Of a stretch of 52,537 nt of DNA, positions 33,887 through 44,868 are shown piece after piece. The number at the start of each line of letters is the position of its first letter. The first letter of the stretch is position 1. Origin of the DNA: Bigelowiella natans CCMP2755 (Eukaryota > Cercozoa > Chlorarachniophyceae); assembly GCA_000320545.1 (NCBI GenBank), contig ADNK01001741.1, forward strand, positions 1 to 52,537, in the 5' to 3' direction. The notes beneath the pieces are model-generated. The model was not told the origin of the DNA. It saw nothing but the letters and a program-made list of their open reading frames with translations, and ran no database searches. Position numbers and translations under genes: made by a program.

Positions 33887-35394
33887 ATGTGTCATTTTGG
33901 CGCGAAATGTACCTCGGTCGTTATGCCTCCTGCCATCTATCAACATCACGCAATTAGCCATGTTGTAAAAGATGAAAGAGATGAAAATTAATGATCGATA
34001 TAGACTGTTTGCGACAGAGAGGGCGCCATCATTGGAAAATACTCAAATCATCTATTACGCATCCGTGGGCCCAATGCTTTCTCAGCACGAGTAAATCATT
34101 CCTTAACACTACCCGCATCTACAACTACCCGAGAATAGATAAGCGACCGCACACGCGCTCTTGTGCCGGCGCCACTGACCATCTTCTGCATAAGAAACGA
34201 GCCTGAATAAATGGTTATTATGAAAAAAAAAAAGCAGCCATTGGAGCTGTGCAATCATATCCCTATAGAGTGTGGTAATGAGACACGGCATCACTGATTA
34301 GTCATGAATGCTTCGACAGCTGTGTGGTTATCACCATCGCCATCATCATCATTATCCTCATCATCATTGTCGCGGTCGTCGTTATATGCACTAGCACAGA
34401 TAAACCTGGGGGATAATGCCGAATGACCGTTGTTGCGATAGGAACAACGAGGGCCTGCACTTTGAGATTCTCATTAGATATGAGCTGCATAAAATAGGTT
34501 CGTTTCAACTCTTATTTAGCATCCTCCCCAAGTCGCACCTCGCATGTCAGTCACCGAAGATGGTAAAGACGGCGAACAACAAGAGATAAGGAACAAAATC
34601 GCCATAATCATAAACTCACAAATATAGCCCTCGGGTTCCTACAAATCTAGGCTGGTGCCAATTTGCACTTACTACCTCGATCGTTGCGGGCTCTGGAGAA
34701 GACAAGCAAAACTTCCAGAAAGGGTGCTCAAGATTCAGTCTAACGTCTTGGAGCCGATTCTGCAACTTTGCCGTTTCGTTTCCATCCTAAATTGCGCGTG
34801 GGTGCGGTCAAATACGCATATTCAGCAGCTAAATTAGCAAATATTACATCGCCGTGCATGCACGATGTTGTCACGAGAAAATGACCCCATAGTTTCATTA
34901 CCATCCAATCAACTTTCCCCCCCACGAGAGCTTCGACGGCCTGTGTAAATATTCAAGAATTCTCCTTTTAAATTGTTTGGAACAACTCTGAACCGACCAC
35001 ACGCGGTAATTTTTTACCCTTTTATTGCTCGCATCCTTGGTTGTTACAGCTTGGGTTACGAGCCGTGCGTAGACGCTTTCTTCGCCCTCCCCCTATATAT
35101 AGAGCGAGAGGGTGATTATATGAGCATTTTGACTCACGGACACACGAAAAGCAAGCTTACATATGATGAAGGGGCCGGCAGAATTTGATTTGAAGCAATG
35201 GATTTGCATCGTCGCCTACTACGCATCGGCTGTGCGCCACGTCCCAAGCTTTCCATGCCACGCTGCCAATACCCCTTGACCGCACGCTTGGTGACCGACC
35301 TCCCACCAAGTAGGCGACGATGCAAATTGCGGTGTGAGAGCGCCGCCGTAGACGCTATCATGGCCATGATCACCAACATGTGAGAGAGGGGCAT
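29412..35394 (-). CDS. Single-ring NSF-like AAA+ ATPase with N-terminal signal peptide
   Basis: Model of 23 exons: 35394-35161, 34940-34902, 34786-34676, 34484-34406, 34185-34129, 33929-33913, 33770-33732, 33357-33314, 33139-33064, 32514-32447, 32254-32223, 32078-32050, 31921-31857, 31713-31645, 31378-31322, 31131-31083, 30897-30841, 30635-30589, 30467-30410, 30149-30068, 29883-29838, 29768-29633 and 29477-29412. They total 1,557 nt, or 518 residues. N-terminus: signal-like 'MPLSHMLVIMAMIASTAALS', then an Arg-rich stretch. The AAA+ domain is closest to NSF D1: Walker A 'HGPPGCGKTLLARE', 'SGPEILSKYVGDAEKT', Walker B 'LHVIIMDEFDS', sensor 1 'GLTNRPELIDPALL' and Arg finger 'LRPGRFE'. NSF disassembles SNARE complexes. 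Here a stop follows 'GDLEAALLEIDAHTTA', so the D2 ring is absent. Exons up to 33064 are less certain than those from 32514 down; the 5' part could be a separate gene. Confidence 0.84.
31586..31621. repeat. (GA)n microsatellite
   Basis: GA dinucleotides in the intron just 3' of the 31713-31645 exon of the NSF-like gene. Confidence 0.97.
32681..32758. repeat. Composite (TC)n(TA)n(TG)n microsatellite
   Basis: Three dinucleotide arrays are joined without spacer in an NSF-like gene intron. Each transition changes only the purine or pyrimidine partner of T. Confidence 0.98.
33244..33884. repeat. Cluster of four dinucleotide arrays: (TG)n, (CA)n, (TC)n, (TC)n
   Basis: Arrays lie at about 33244-33289, 33527-33588, 33656-33688 and 33846-33884, in introns around the small exons 33770-33732 and 33929-33913. 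Confidence 0.95.
35202..35327. repeat. 19-bp perfect inverted repeat in the first exon of the NSF-like gene
   Basis: 35202-35220 is the exact reverse complement of 35309-35327, with an 88-nt loop. On the coding strand the arms encode the two Arg-rich pieces 'NLHRRLL' and 'RSRRRCKS', so the basic leader region contains an inverted duplication. Confidence 0.95.
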
Positions 35395-36173
35395 GGCGGC
35401 GACGGACGGCGACCAGCGCCGTCCTGAGTACTGATGGAACCAACGTACGAAGAATGCCCTCTGTTTCCGACGTTTTCCGACAAATAATCATTGTCGCAAG
35501 ACCAAAATCCCACGGTGTGCAGCCGTCATGCTGAGCGGTCGGTCGGATGATCAAGATGCTCATTTCCAGCTGCACCCACCATTGACTGCTTCAGTGATTT
35601 GTTCTTTCATTCGCAACATTGCAATCTGGACCATGGGTTCCAAGTTTTGCTAGTTTTTCTTTGTTCAACCGCCAGCGGAGGTGTGAGGTGAGACGACCTG
35701 ACGACCTCAGAAAGTGCGTTCTAGCTACTTGGCCAGCTAGCCAGCTAGCCAGGCCCAGAGGCTGGCAGGTGGCACACTGCAGCTTGCACGCTGCTCTCGC
35801 ACAGCTAGACAGTAAATGATCACAATTTCGAAAGCTTGCAACTGTGCATGCTAGCATGGCAGCTGTGTGTGCGCATGCTGCCTCGTCAATGCTCGCTTTG
35901 CATGCCATTGTTGCAGTTTCAACACGCACGTGTGCACGTGCAGCACACACGTGCACATCAACGGCATTGGCGATGTTGACTAGCTGAGCATCGTGCCGCC
36001 ACGCTATGGCGCTGGCATGCATGCACGATCACTGTGATTATAGACACAGTTATTGTGCGTGCCCGTTTGTGCTAGTAGCGCACACCCGGGCAGCAAAATT
36101 GACATGATGCCATGCGCTAGCTAACCTTGCTGTTCCTTACATGCCGAAACGATCATGATAGACATGCAATATG

Positions 36174-36223
<50 letters not shown>

Positions 36224-36528
36224 CCATGTTGCTGTATAGCTGTGTCTATCATGATCGAAGAGAGCTTCCAATGAACGTGCACATGCCACCCAATGAATTG
36301 CTGAATGAAAATCTCAATACCCATAGCAGTAGACATTTTGCAGTTGTCATGTTCACGCTTGTGCAGTTCATGGGTAGATGTAATGTGCGCTGCAGGGCAT
36401 CATTGCACGTTTGTCGCACAAACCAATCTCGACATTGTGGCGTAGCACGCGTGGCGCTTGCTCCGTGTGTCCGTGTGCAAAAACAATTAATTTTTCTGAC
36501 CACTACATTTAGGGTGAGTAGGGTAAGT
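35395..36528. other. Intergenic region with palindrome-rich island 5 (about 35590-36490)
   Basis: The gap lies between the start of the NSF-like gene and the 3' end of the next minus-strand gene (tandem arrangement). It contains GGCCAGCTAGCCAGCTAGCC (about 35730-35749), CACGTGTGCACGTG-type words near 35925-35950, and an AT-cored inverted repeat at 36150-36257. No gene was found. Confidence 0.55.
36150..36257. repeat. Inverted repeat with an (AT)n core
   Basis: CGATCATGATAGACA at 36150-36164 recurs as its exact complement at 36243-36257. Between them lies an AT array of about 45 bp, itself self-complementary. The whole of about 108 bp can extrude as a cruciform and resembles a small MITE, but no target-site duplication is evident. 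Confidence 0.8.
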
Positions 36529-36752
36529 TTAGTCATCATCTTCTTCTAATTCTTCAATCATCTCAAGCTTTACGGCTTTCTCTATGATGTAGTCAAGAAA
36601 TTTTTTTAACGCCTCCTAACATATATTAACACAGCCAAGTCAAACACTACATCCGATCCAAATGACTTAGTTTTTTGAATTAATGGTGATGTGAATGTAA
36701 CGCAAACACGCACATATATACGCGAATATGTACTATTATATGTTTGTATTAT

Positions 36753-36788
<36 letters not shown>

Positions 36789-38138
36789 GTGTAAGCTCTA
36801 CAACATGTCTCACAAAAATACAAACGGCATCAAATATGGGTCGCCAAACTAATCCAGCGATCAGCAATTCCAAAACTTCTTCTTGGATTGGAAGTACAAG
36901 CTTACTTCTTTCGAATCTTCGGGGTGACAGGCAAAGGCTAGCCTAGCCAAGAGTTCCAAGTACTCCGGATAATCCGTGATGTATCTGAGCGAAGAAACAA
37001 TCAAAATGAATGCAAGACATACTTATCCTGCCTTTCTGTCGTATCACGTTCTGTGTACAACCCGTGTCAAAATAAACCCCTCGTACTATATTCTAATTCC
37101 ACGTTAAAACACACGCGTGTGCGCACACGCATTGGCAGTACCCTCGATCATCCTCTAAACTTCGTGCCTGGGAATACGCTAGGGCCTGCAAATATTTACG
37201 GTGCATGGAGTATTATGAGATAGAGAGGCGAAGGATGAGCAGGTTTTCAAAGCGACGACTCTTTTACCTGGTTGATGTTCCTTCTTATTATCCCGAGTGT
37301 GCCAATAGCCATGGTCTTTTTGCATTCAAAGCAACCAAAAACAACTTATTGGTATCTTTCCGCGGAAGATCCATCGATATCGACAGTCACCATGTTTTGT
37401 TTATTGCATACAACAATGCTAGAGAACAACAGTGTAGTCTATTCATGCGTCGGGGAATCTTTTCAACTACATATATTTTAGAACACAGTCCACGGCAACG
37501 ATAGAACATGAGCGAAAGATATTCGTCGATAACTTCCGGAAAGAAATCCTCTCATAACCACAGGTTCTTGGCCTTTTTTTAAAAAATATAACTAGCAACA
37601 AGCTGTGCCCCTCACCGAGATGAAGTTCCAGTATTCTTCGATTTGCATATACCTCGAGGACCCCATCTACACAAGAATGCACAGGATTCTGATGCTTTTG
37701 TTTTGGCTATGGATTTCAACATTCTCCATTCACTACTTCGTCACACATCGATAATTTCTACAACTTAGAGACACTACTGTTCGTTGCGGGTACAACCGTC
37801 TTATCCATATGAGCAAAACGCTCAAAGATGCTGTATACCCGTTCCAAGTAAGGTCCGTAAACCTAGGCAATTGCAAATTAACCCGGGGCTCACTGCTACG
37901 TGCTTCTTTCGTCCTACTCTCTGTCAATTCTCACCTTTTTAGTAGATTCCTTCTTCATGAACTCCCGTGTTTTGTCATCCTTTACTATTCGCGTATGCTT
38001 TTTGAGACACAGATCTAGCACTTTCTTGAACTTTTCCGACATTGTCTTCGAAAGGTTGTAGTAGTTTGCTGTTTTATACGAAACGGTGGCGGACGCAACA
38101 GTAGCAGTAGTTAACCACCATGCTCGAGAGTTTGGCTC

Positions 38139-38177
<39 letters not shown>

Positions 38178-40868
38178 TTACTACTACAACAACTGCTGCT
38201 TTGTGCACAACCTATTCTGACCATGGACTCTATCCATTCGGAACGCGTGAATAGGTGCTCTGGGTTTGTCGGATCCTTCGCAAGTAAGAATCGTAAGAAC
38301 ACCAGCAAAAACACCGAAGAACTCTACCCAAAATAGCAGCAACAAAAGGATGCTGTGCTGCAAATACACATGCGTTCCTAGGCCTGGGACCTACCTCGTA
38401 GAGGACGAAGCCCTTCCCACGATTTTCTTCTGATTGGATTTCCATAATGTTGACCCGCTTGAAGACGATGGGGACGAAGGTCACAGTAAAGCCGTGTCGG
38501 AAAAACCCAGTTTCCTACAAAAAGCAACACAGACACTCCGTCTTTCGAGAATCTAGGTGGCATAGTGATATCAAGGTCCGGATGGGGAAAAGGGGGAAGG
38601 GAAGGGGGGGGAGGCTTCTACGCTCCAAGCCATACGAAGCCCCCATCCATGCAAATAGCATCGTGTGCGTTCTCTGCCGCGGGAAACTCGGGAAGGGTGT
38701 CATTTTTCGAAAGAAAACTTCAACGGATGAACGAAATCTCCCATCGTGATGAGTGAAGTCGGATGTTGGTACTTTGCAAAACGCCAGGAAGTCGTTCGCG
38801 CCCATGTACTCTACTGGCAGCTCTTTTCCCGCTAGCCTCTGGAAAATGGCTCTGGGAGGTTGGAAAACAACGAACAAAAGTTTCAAGCAGGTCAAAAGCT
38901 GGGAGCTAATCACCCACCGTAGCTCTTCGAAGTTGTCCTTGATCATGGCTCTAATTTTCTTGCGTTCTTCGGGCTTCCGAACGACGTCTCTGTTATTATA
39001 GGTATGTTTGTTATCCGCGTTGGAGGGAGTTAAGGGAAACGGAAGGGATACGAAAGTGCTAAAAAGAGAAATCTTGGGAGCAGCAGGGCCAGATATGCTG
39101 GTACGTCTGCAGTTACAGAAAACCATTGGGAAAACTTGCTCCGAGACTTTTGCAAATCAGGTTGTAAGCGAAGCTGTTATCTTCAGCGCATATGAGTATG
39201 AAATTGTCTCGCGAGGTGCTCTTCAGCGACTTCGCAAGACAACAATTACTCTCGAAGCTAGCTTCCTTCCCGTATAAGCAAAAGAGGATTTCCTCTTTGG
39301 TGGTGACACCATTTGTCGTGTATATGATAACGGCTCAGTTGACTCACAAAATTTGCATCTCTTTCCAGTCAGCCTCGAAACACTCCTCGGATTCTTCCGC
39401 TGAGGGAGGCTGGACTAATCTGTTGGGCGTTCAAAGTTAGACAACTATTGAAATGTTGGCATCAGGTTACGAAGAATCTATCCTTACTGGTATAAGAATG
39501 GAGGGATTTCAGGCTCTTTCTCTTCCTCGAGCTCCTCTTCCTCCTCCTCCTCCTCCTCCTCTGTAGCAAACGATGTTCTCATTGATAACGGAAGAGATGA
39601 ACACCAAAAGGGCCTAGTTTGCTTCAATGTCGAGAAAACAGCAACAACTCTCATGGGAATCTAAAAAAAAAGGTTTGTCTCTTTGCTATACTCGCAAGAG
39701 AGGTTGTTATAAAAGAGCCCTCAATATCGTTGTTTTCGAATGGTATTCCGATTCGGACACTTTGTTGAAACCACATATCGAAAGGGAACGAGAACTTACC
39801 GGATTCCTCTTTGGGCTTTTCATCGCCCAAGGTCGGGAGATAGGGCTTTAGCTCGTAGTAGTTGACATGTACATTCTTCCTCCCAATAAGGACCTGAAAA
39901 AGCAACGCATATGTATAATATCTCTTATATTTGAGTGGGGTGTGTATTTGTGTCTGTCTGTCTGTGTGTGTGTGTGTGTGTGTGTGTTTGTACATCCAAT
40001 TTGAAAAAATATGTTGTCGAAGAGTGGAGAGTTATGTACACGCACACTCTTGTCAGTTGTAAACGATTCATCGTAGCTCAGAGGTTACCTTTTTCTTTTT
40101 ATAGTTCTTCGCAAGATGCTTTTCGCCATCAACTACGAAGTAAAACTGGAGCTCACTGCCAGGAGGGACAAGTACTCGAGACTGGAGTCGGTTAGAGAAT
40201 CGCATAAGGAAGAACAATAGATATTCATGAGGGAGGAGGAAGCGGGAAGTGCCGGCAGGAACTACATCATATTGGCGATAGAAACAAGCGAACCTCGGCT
40301 TTGAAAGTAAACTTTTTCTCTTTGATTTCCATCACTTGGGGCTCGAGCCACCCGTCCAGGTTGCTCCAGTATTTCACCTGATTATCATAACGATGCGTGT
40401 CAGCCATGCTGAAGAGAGATGGGAGAGGCGGGGGAGGGGTGGGGAGCGCGGGCCACGCACGCTAATTAACATACAAATACACTCACCACTGGCGCCTTTT
40501 TCTCTTCCTCGTCATCTTCCTCGAGAGCTGCTAAAATCTGTTTAAACCACGAACATCAAACATTAGAACCGAAGAGAATATTTGCTTCAAAGCGGATGCG
40601 TGGACAATACATCGTCTTCTTCCTCTCCGTCCGTCGGGCTCTTTTTCTCTGGTTTTTTCATGGGGTCAGGCTGGAACTTGGGAGCGAGGGTAATGAATAT
40701 CCAACGATTCAAGGGGATATATGCTACAGCTTCCCAGATGGTCAATCGGCCATTCCTTTTGCGGCTCGCCTATCGAAGCATAATAGGGTATTGCATGTGC
40801 GTGGTGCGTGGGGATGTCGTCGAATGATCACACAGATGAACACATATGCATAGGCGTGAATATTTATA

Positions 40869-40947
<79 letters not shown>

Positions 40948-41725
40948 ATCTGTGTATGTGTGATATGGAAGCATTGTTTGTGGGCAAAATGAGCAACATG
41001 CGTATACCAATGTGTGCAAGCGTATCTGTGTGGTTTGTTCAGAGTTGACCTTTGTTGCCAATGTGACGGAAACGGTGTCCTTGTCATTGACTCTATCTTT
41101 GATTATTTGTCCTGGCATAAGATTGTCGTTTGTTCGTTCGTTGCGAACATCAACAACCACATACCTTCGGGAACACACATTATGGTTCACAACACACACA
41201 CACACACACACACACAAAACAGTCAGACACAAAACAGGCACACACAAAACAGTCACAATCCCGATACGCACTGCCTGGATGCACAACGTTGGCAAGATAA
41301 AGTGCTATAAAGCAGGAAATAAAACGGGCAACTCTTCTTACAAAGGTGTGATTACTTGTCGGGATGATCCTTAAACTTATGGTGCTTCGAATACCAGAAT
41401 TTACTGGTGAAGGCAAGCCATTTGAAGTTCTGCAAACCTCCGCGGACGGATATTGACTGGCAAAAACAAAACCGTGCTTTGAATTCGACTCGTGAAATTC
41501 TATAGGAAAAGTGGGATGTACCTTGTTCATCTCTCGACAACTGATGTTTAGAGAATTCACTAACTGGTCAAATCGTTGATGCTTCACGATTCTTGTATTC
41601 CGACGTCCATCGTCCTCCGCTGCTGCGTCTTCCTGTTCAACTTCGATGACCTTCTGCTCTTTTTCCTCCTCAGTGTTCACTTGGAGCTCGGGTTTAGTCT
41701 TATTCTCATCCATCTCGTCTGCCAT
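36529..41725 (-). CDS. Large unidentified protein: CBM48/AMPK-beta-like segment plus EF-hand-like C-terminal helices
   Basis: About 21 exons: 41725-41522, 41456-41356, 41164-41050, about 40740-40611, 40537-40487, 40377-40294, 40181-40089, 39893-39800, 39560-39488, about 39404-39348, 38989-38918, 38851-38773, 38514-38395, 38275-38212, 38068-37935, 37862-37797, 37666-37616, 37315-37268, 37185-37142, 36984-36906 and 36615-36529. The start of the exon near 40740 and the 39488/39404 junction do not close in phase. Order of parts: acidic N-terminus 'MADEMDENKTKPELQVN'; a region with 'GGLQNFKWLAFTSKFW' and 'DTVSVTLATK'; 'YWSNLDGWLEP' and 'VPPGSELQFYFVVDG', like the end of a CBM48/E-set fold; a poly-Glu stretch; then paired helices ('LFTRSEWIESMVRIA', 'ITDYPEYLELLARLAF') like degenerate EF-hands. 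It ends 'EEDDD'. Similar builds occur in ciliary proteins, but I cannot name the family. Confidence 0.7.
40871..40945. repeat. (AT)n(GT)n composite microsatellite
   Basis: AT units pass directly into GT units in the intron between the third and fourth exons of the preceding gene. Other arrays in the gene are (GA)n at about 36756-36785, (TAC)n at about 38142-38180 and (CA)n at 41188-41216. Confidence 0.97.
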
Positions 41726-42424
41726 TGCTCCGTTTCACAGTAACGAGTACCGCTGCCACAGGAGATCTGTAGATAAAAATTTTATCATAATATATCTAAA
41801 GTAAATTTTTGCAGTTTAACTTTAAGCTAGTTACTTTTAGGTCGTAAATTAAAATTGGATAGTTTTTTAATGGATATATGTAGCTTAAAATATAGACTAA
41901 TCGTGAACAAGCTGCCTACGTGTAGGACGTACTGTAACTGCGGATGAAACTGAAAGCACTGATCGATGCCCGGGTTAGACGGAAAGGCAGGGCGTTTTTG
42001 CCAAATTATATTCTACGCAGGCAGAAGCCTCGTCGCCGCCCTCGGACCTAGCGCTTAATTTTATTGAATGACAACAAATATTGCATGTCGTTCATTCAAA
42101 ACAGGTTCTAATTTTCGAAGTATACACGAAATTATTGCGGGAGCGTGATCATTGAATATCAATATTCATTAAGGTGGAAGAATTCTCCACCTCCCCCCGA
42201 TTCGTGTGTAGCACATCACATCGTCGTTTTGCACCATTACCCATAGACCTCTTAATACGTCTTCCTCTAACACCTAGGAGGATAAGGAATCTAGCAAAAA
42301 TCAAACTTACCAGAACAGGTTTTAGCGCCATCGAGCAGAAATCGAATTTGCTTCTTCACATATCACACCTGTAATATTCTCATGCATCTGCTGATGTCTT
42401 TAGATTCAGACCCAAATTGCAAAA
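41726..42424. other. Divergent intergenic region
   Basis: About 700 bp between two starts. It is AT-rich (41780-41900 especially), with no gene, microsatellite or palindrome island. Confidence 0.5.
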
Positions 42425-43833
42425 ATGGCATCAAAGGAAGCACAAGTGGCAGAGTTCCAATCTCTGTTTGTGAAGGCGTACCAGATTTACATGAAGAGCC
42501 CAGGTGGACGCTCGCTACTCGACGTCTTTGCGAATGTTGCCTACGGAGGAGTTCCTCAAGTGGAAGAACCAACGCCCGCTGCTGCAGTCGAAGAAAAGGA
42601 AGCAGAGGCCGATCTAACTACTAAAGAAGCTGTAGAGGAGACTCCGGAAGCGGAAGAGGTTAAAGAAGGGCAGATGACTCCGCAAAAGAGCCCTCAAAAA
42701 TCTCCGCGAAGAAGTCCTCGCGTGTCACCAGGTATGCTGAATGAATATGCAAGGACTTTTCAATGTGTTAACAAATACTCCGTACTGTGGCCATAAAAAG
42801 GTGGAGATAGCTCGATCAACTTCGGCGATGATTCTATAGCGAGCGTGCGATCATCTACGCGAGTGCGCCAGCCTGCTGGGGGAGCTTCCTCCATCGTGTT
42901 CGGTGGTGGGGAGGCGGAGGCTGCAAAGCCTTCCACGCGAGTACGCGTTGCGCCAGGGGGACACTCTTCAGTTCAGCTTGGAGGGCCACACCTTGCAAAG
43001 GATCAAACCCGTAAAAAGAAGAAGCCAGAGGTGCCAACACTGAACCACAAGGAACTCCCAACTCCTCGTCAAATGGCAGCAAGCGAGCAAAAGAGTTCAG
43101 TCTTCGAGGCGCATAAGTAATAAAACTTCGTGCATCCCCCTGTCGGACTCGTTTCTAATATATTTCTCATACTCAGAACATCGCCCACCGACAACGCACT
43201 TTCTCCGGATGTGAATGACGTCTTAGTCAAAGCTATTCGCAAGTTCCCTAAATTGAAAGAGGCGTATCAGGAATTTGTTGGCGATAGGTGCTGGAAAGCA
43301 AAATATTCTAACATATATTTCACGGAAGCCTGGCGCACGCGGAAAGCACACATAGACACACACAAATACACACAGACAGACACACACGTGTGCGCGCGCA
43401 TACGCAAACGCCGCCTACGCACTACCATGAGAAAATGGCATGAAATTTTGATAAATTTTGTAAAATAACATGGCCATCTTCAGCTCTGGAAAGTTGGTCA
43501 CTGAAGACTCTTTTAAGAATGCCTGCAGCCGTCTTGGAGTCACGGTTTCTGACGAGTACGTTGACGCGGTAAGATTTATAGAATAGTAACATGTTGACGC
43601 GGTGAGATTTATAGAATAGTAAAGTAAGCTTTCGCGTTATATCTAATTCAATAGCCCTGAAAATTTGATTTCTGAAGGTATTCGCTGAGTTCCAAAAGAA
43701 GGGAAATTTTGGATTCTCCAGCTTTGTGCGTTTTACCAGTAAGATCTCAAACTGATTGGCTTAGATATCGATTGAAAACTCAAGACTTAGCTAGGTTAGA
43801 GGAGTAAATAGCTGAATTTTAGGAGAAGACTAG
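42425..43833 (+). CDS. Jupiter/HN1-like repeat protein with helical EF-hand-like C-terminus
   Basis: Six exons: 42425-42731, 42801-43116, 43177-43287, 43484-43568, 43678-43738 and 43823-43833. They total 891 nt, or 296 residues. The N-terminus ('MASKEAQVAEFQSLFVKAY') is helical and precedes an acidic, Ala-rich stretch. A Lys/Ser/Pro patch follows ('QKSPQKSPRRSPR'), then two or three units of the form TRVRxPxGGxSSxxxGG ('STRVRQPAGGASSIVFGG', 'STRVRVAPGGHSSVQLGG'). Such RV-PPGG-SS-G motifs typify Jupiter/HN1 microtubule-associated proteins. The C-terminal 90 residues ('DVNDVLVKAIRKFPKLKEAY', 'DEYVDAVFAEFQKKGNFGF') look like a degenerate EF-hand pair. A microtubule or axonemal role is inferred. 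The 11-nt last exon (TTTTAG|GAGAAGACTAG) is the least certain part. Confidence 0.74.
43560..43622 (+). repeat. Tandem duplication of a 5' splice site
   Basis: A 30-bp segment at 43560-43589 (end of exon 'YVDA' plus the GTAAG donor) recurs at 43593-43622 with one substitution (GTGAG). The downstream donor, if used, would add an in-frame TAG, so the first must be used for the full protein. Confidence 0.93.
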
Positions 43834-44868
43834 TTTTTATTCATCCGGAACAAGAATGTTTCAAGGAGAGAGTCAATATCACAATTAAGTATCGATATGA
43901 ACCGTAGATGTCAAGGATGGTAGTAGAGTTGTGATTCAATACATTTAAAATACGATGCCGGAATAATGCTGAGACTGCAATCAGTAGCAATACTAATTAC
44001 GTTTCACAAAAAATAAGATAAAGTTTCATGAGTTCTGATTCGCGGTGTGCAGTTAATGCTATGATGTAATGGTGCCTACGCGATGTAGGATGTCGTAGCA
44101 TTCATGCAGCTAGCTAGTACACTTGTGCTCTGTCTATGCTACGTGCATGCGCGAGTATGTGCCTATCTAGCTATGTCACAGCGGACGTGCTATACATGTG
44201 GCGGGCATAGTCTGCGTATCGTACAGCACTTGTGCACGCGTGTAGCAAGCAGCCATCGATCGTAGCTAACATCCCATGCAGTAGCACCAATATAGCTATC
44301 TATAGCGATCAGCCGATATCTAGCTATGCAATTCACTCGTTCACATTGTAGCCTATAATCAAATTACTTGTGCACCGCATGTTTATTAGCAGTAGAGCAA
44401 TCTAGCAAATACCAGTCAGACGCAATGCGCTAGTGCGATGTTTGCGTGGTGTGCACTCATGTTGTCAGTAGCCGGTGAGATCTAAAACAAGTGCGGTGCG
44501 GTGAAACAAACAGGTCGCAACAGCAGCATTAGAACAATTAAACAATGCTAAAATGATAGAGCTGCTATCTAGCTATCCCAGGACCATCTGCAATGGGCAG
44601 CACTAGAGCACAGGTTGGCGATCCCATTTTCTGACTTCGACATTTTTTGATGCCAGGCCGGAACAATGCATGTGGTTGATTGACGGATCCTTGCATTGCG
44701 CGCGCTACATACCCATACTAAGGAGATGTGGGGAGCAACATAGTAAGCAAGGCGTATTTGGTAGCTTTAGCTATGTCTAGATGTTGGCTACTACACCGCC
44801 AAGAGTTATATTTTTCTACAATAAATAACAAGACAGCATTGTATCGCAACAACTGCTAATTACCACTG
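43834..44868. other. Convergent intergenic region with palindrome-rich island 6 (about 44030-44870)
   Basis: The gap lies between the 3' ends of the Jupiter-like plus gene and the NXT1-like minus gene. It contains GCAGCTAGCTAG (about 44107-44118), ATCGATCGTAGC (about 44254-44265), GCATGCGCGAG and GCGCGCGC words. No gene was found. Confidence 0.6.

Noticed and set aside
18499-41087. Many open frames made of His-Thr, Tyr-Ile, Ser-Leu or Arg-Glu repeats
   Set aside because: They are translations of (CA)n, (AT)n, (CT)n and (GA)n arrays lying in introns, without splice or motif support.
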